Of a stretch of DNA of 5,228 bases, positions 4,738-5,228 are shown piece by piece. A program made the translations under genes and the position numbers. Position 1 is the stretch's first letter, and the number at the start of each line of letters is the position of its first letter. The notes beneath the pieces were generated by a model that made no database searches, was not told where the DNA came from, and was given only the letters and a program-made list of their open reading frames with translations. Source of the stretch: an uncultured Collinsella sp. (GTDB lineage Bacteria; Actinomycetota; Coriobacteriia; Coriobacteriales; Coriobacteriaceae). The stretch spans positions 1-5,228 of the forward strand of contig CALINZ010000046.1 in the NCBI GenBank assembly GCA_938045085.1, written 5' to 3'.

Positions 4738-5228
4738 TTGGCTTTGTCTGAACGACTTACGCGCGCCCAGGAAATCCTGGGTCACGAGTTCAATAATAAA
4801 GTGTTGCTGCGCGCGGCCCTTACGCATCCCTCGGCAGTCGAGGGCCAGCCGGTTTCTGCCAGCTATGAGCGCCTTGAGTTCTTGGGCGATTCCATTTTGG
4901 GCGCCGTGGTCGCACGCTCCCTGTTTGAGTCCTATCCGGAGTTTGACGAGGGCAAGCTCACGCGCCTGAAGGTGTCGCTTGTCTCGGGTGCCACGCTGTC
5001 CGAGGTTTCTCACGAGCTGGGCATCGACGACATCATCATCTTTGGTGCCTCCGAGACCGGTACCGGTGCGCGCGGCCTGCATTCGGCGCTCGAGAACGTC
5101 TACGAGTCGCTCGTGGGCGCACTGTACCTGGATGCCGGCTGGGACGTTGCGGCGGAGTTTATCCATCGTACGCTTAAGCCGCATTTGGCTTCCGAGCGCG
5201 CCGAGCATCCCGCGAACCCCAAGTCGTT
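4738..5228 (+). CDS. rnc: Ribonuclease III, N-terminal part (3' end outside window)
   Basis: RNase III is a homodimeric, Mg2+-dependent endonuclease that cuts double-stranded RNA, including the 30S rRNA precursor. The window holds 163 residues from a TTG start (MALSERLTRAQEILGHEF) and breaks off within the linker after the nuclease domain, so the double-stranded RNA binding domain is not seen. The family signature ERLEFLGDSILG occupies 44-55, giving E47 and D51 at the places of E. coli E41 and D45. The second half-site reads LENVYESLVGALYLD (118-132): E123 matches the essential E117, but N120 stands where E. coli has D114. A TTG start is inferred from the Shine-Dalgarno sequence and the usual N-terminal length. 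The gene follows acpP after 3 nt and is probably cotranscribed with it; acpP-rnc linkage is widespread. The frame was read directly from the sequence. Confidence 0.95.
   Translation, partial: MALSERLTRAQEILGHEFNNKVLLRAALTHPSAVEGQPVSASYERLEFLGDSILGAVVARSLFESYPEFDEGKLTRLKVSLVSGATLSEVSHELGIDDIIIFGASETGTGARGLHSALENVYESLVGALYLDAGWDVAAEFIHRTLKPHLASERAEHPANPKS

Noticed and set aside
5056..5067. Perfect palindrome ACCGGTACCGGT in rnc, with a related CCGGTACCGG at 2635-2644 in the DUF177 gene
   Set aside because: Both encode Gly/Thr codons commonly used here, and lie inside coding sequence; their core resembles the acpP palindrome only in GGTACC, which is expected by chance in such DNA.
4468..5208. 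Long minus-strand open frame of 246 codons opposite acpP and rnc
   Set aside because: It is an antisense shadow of high-GC coding sequence; acpP and rnc are certain on the plus strand, and the minus-strand product has no recognisable domain.

Overview
The window is a compact, all-forward run of conserved housekeeping genes from a high-GC actinobacterium. Gene order and protein style point to the class Coriobacteriia (Collinsella/Olsenella-like gut bacteria). That placement is inferred from recall of family sequences, not from a database search. The genes are, in order: the 3' part of recG, rsmD, coaD, a SepIVA/DivIVA-like coiled-coil gene, a DUF177 (YceD) gene, rpmF, plsX, acpP and the 5' part of rnc. 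Both ends are cut by the window. I see no mobile elements, CRISPR arrays, tRNA or rRNA genes.

Layout: bases 1-1906 hold three tightly linked genes. recG overlaps rsmD by 4 nt (ATGA), and rsmD overlaps coaD by 8 nt. A 68-nt gap with a probable promoter leads to the coiled-coil gene (1975-2472), whose stop shares one base with the start of the DUF177 gene (2472-3026). A second probable promoter sits at the end of the DUF177 gene and serves rpmF (3091-3270). An 87-nt leader with a promoter-like element, a small inverted repeat and a strong intrinsic terminator hairpin precedes plsX (3358-4377). A 114-nt leader with another promoter-like element and a perfect 22-bp palindrome precedes acpP (4492-4734). 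acpP is followed after 3 nt by rnc, which starts with TTG at 4738 and runs off the right edge.

Functionally the window covers DNA repair (RecG), ribosome production (RsmD, DUF177/YceD, bL32, RNase III), cofactor and lipid supply (CoaD makes dephospho-CoA, the precursor of the CoA that donates the 4'-phosphopantetheine arm of ACP; PlsX moves acyl groups from acyl-ACP to phosphate) and probably cell envelope growth or division (SepIVA-like protein). The order coaD - sepIVA-like - DUF177 - rpmF - rnc resembles other actinobacteria. The plsX-acpP insertion resembles the yceD-rpmF-plsX arrangement of proteobacteria and firmicutes.

I do not see an undescribed system such as a defence island or a novel element. 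The most interesting signals are regulatory: four promoter-like elements sharing GG-TAnnnT, and two fatty-acid genes (plsX, acpP) whose leaders each place a terminator-like hairpin between a promoter-like box and the ribosome binding site. Two active-site departures also deserve a look: Asn in place of a metal-binding Asp in RNase III, and NSL instead of DSL at the ACP prosthetic-group site.
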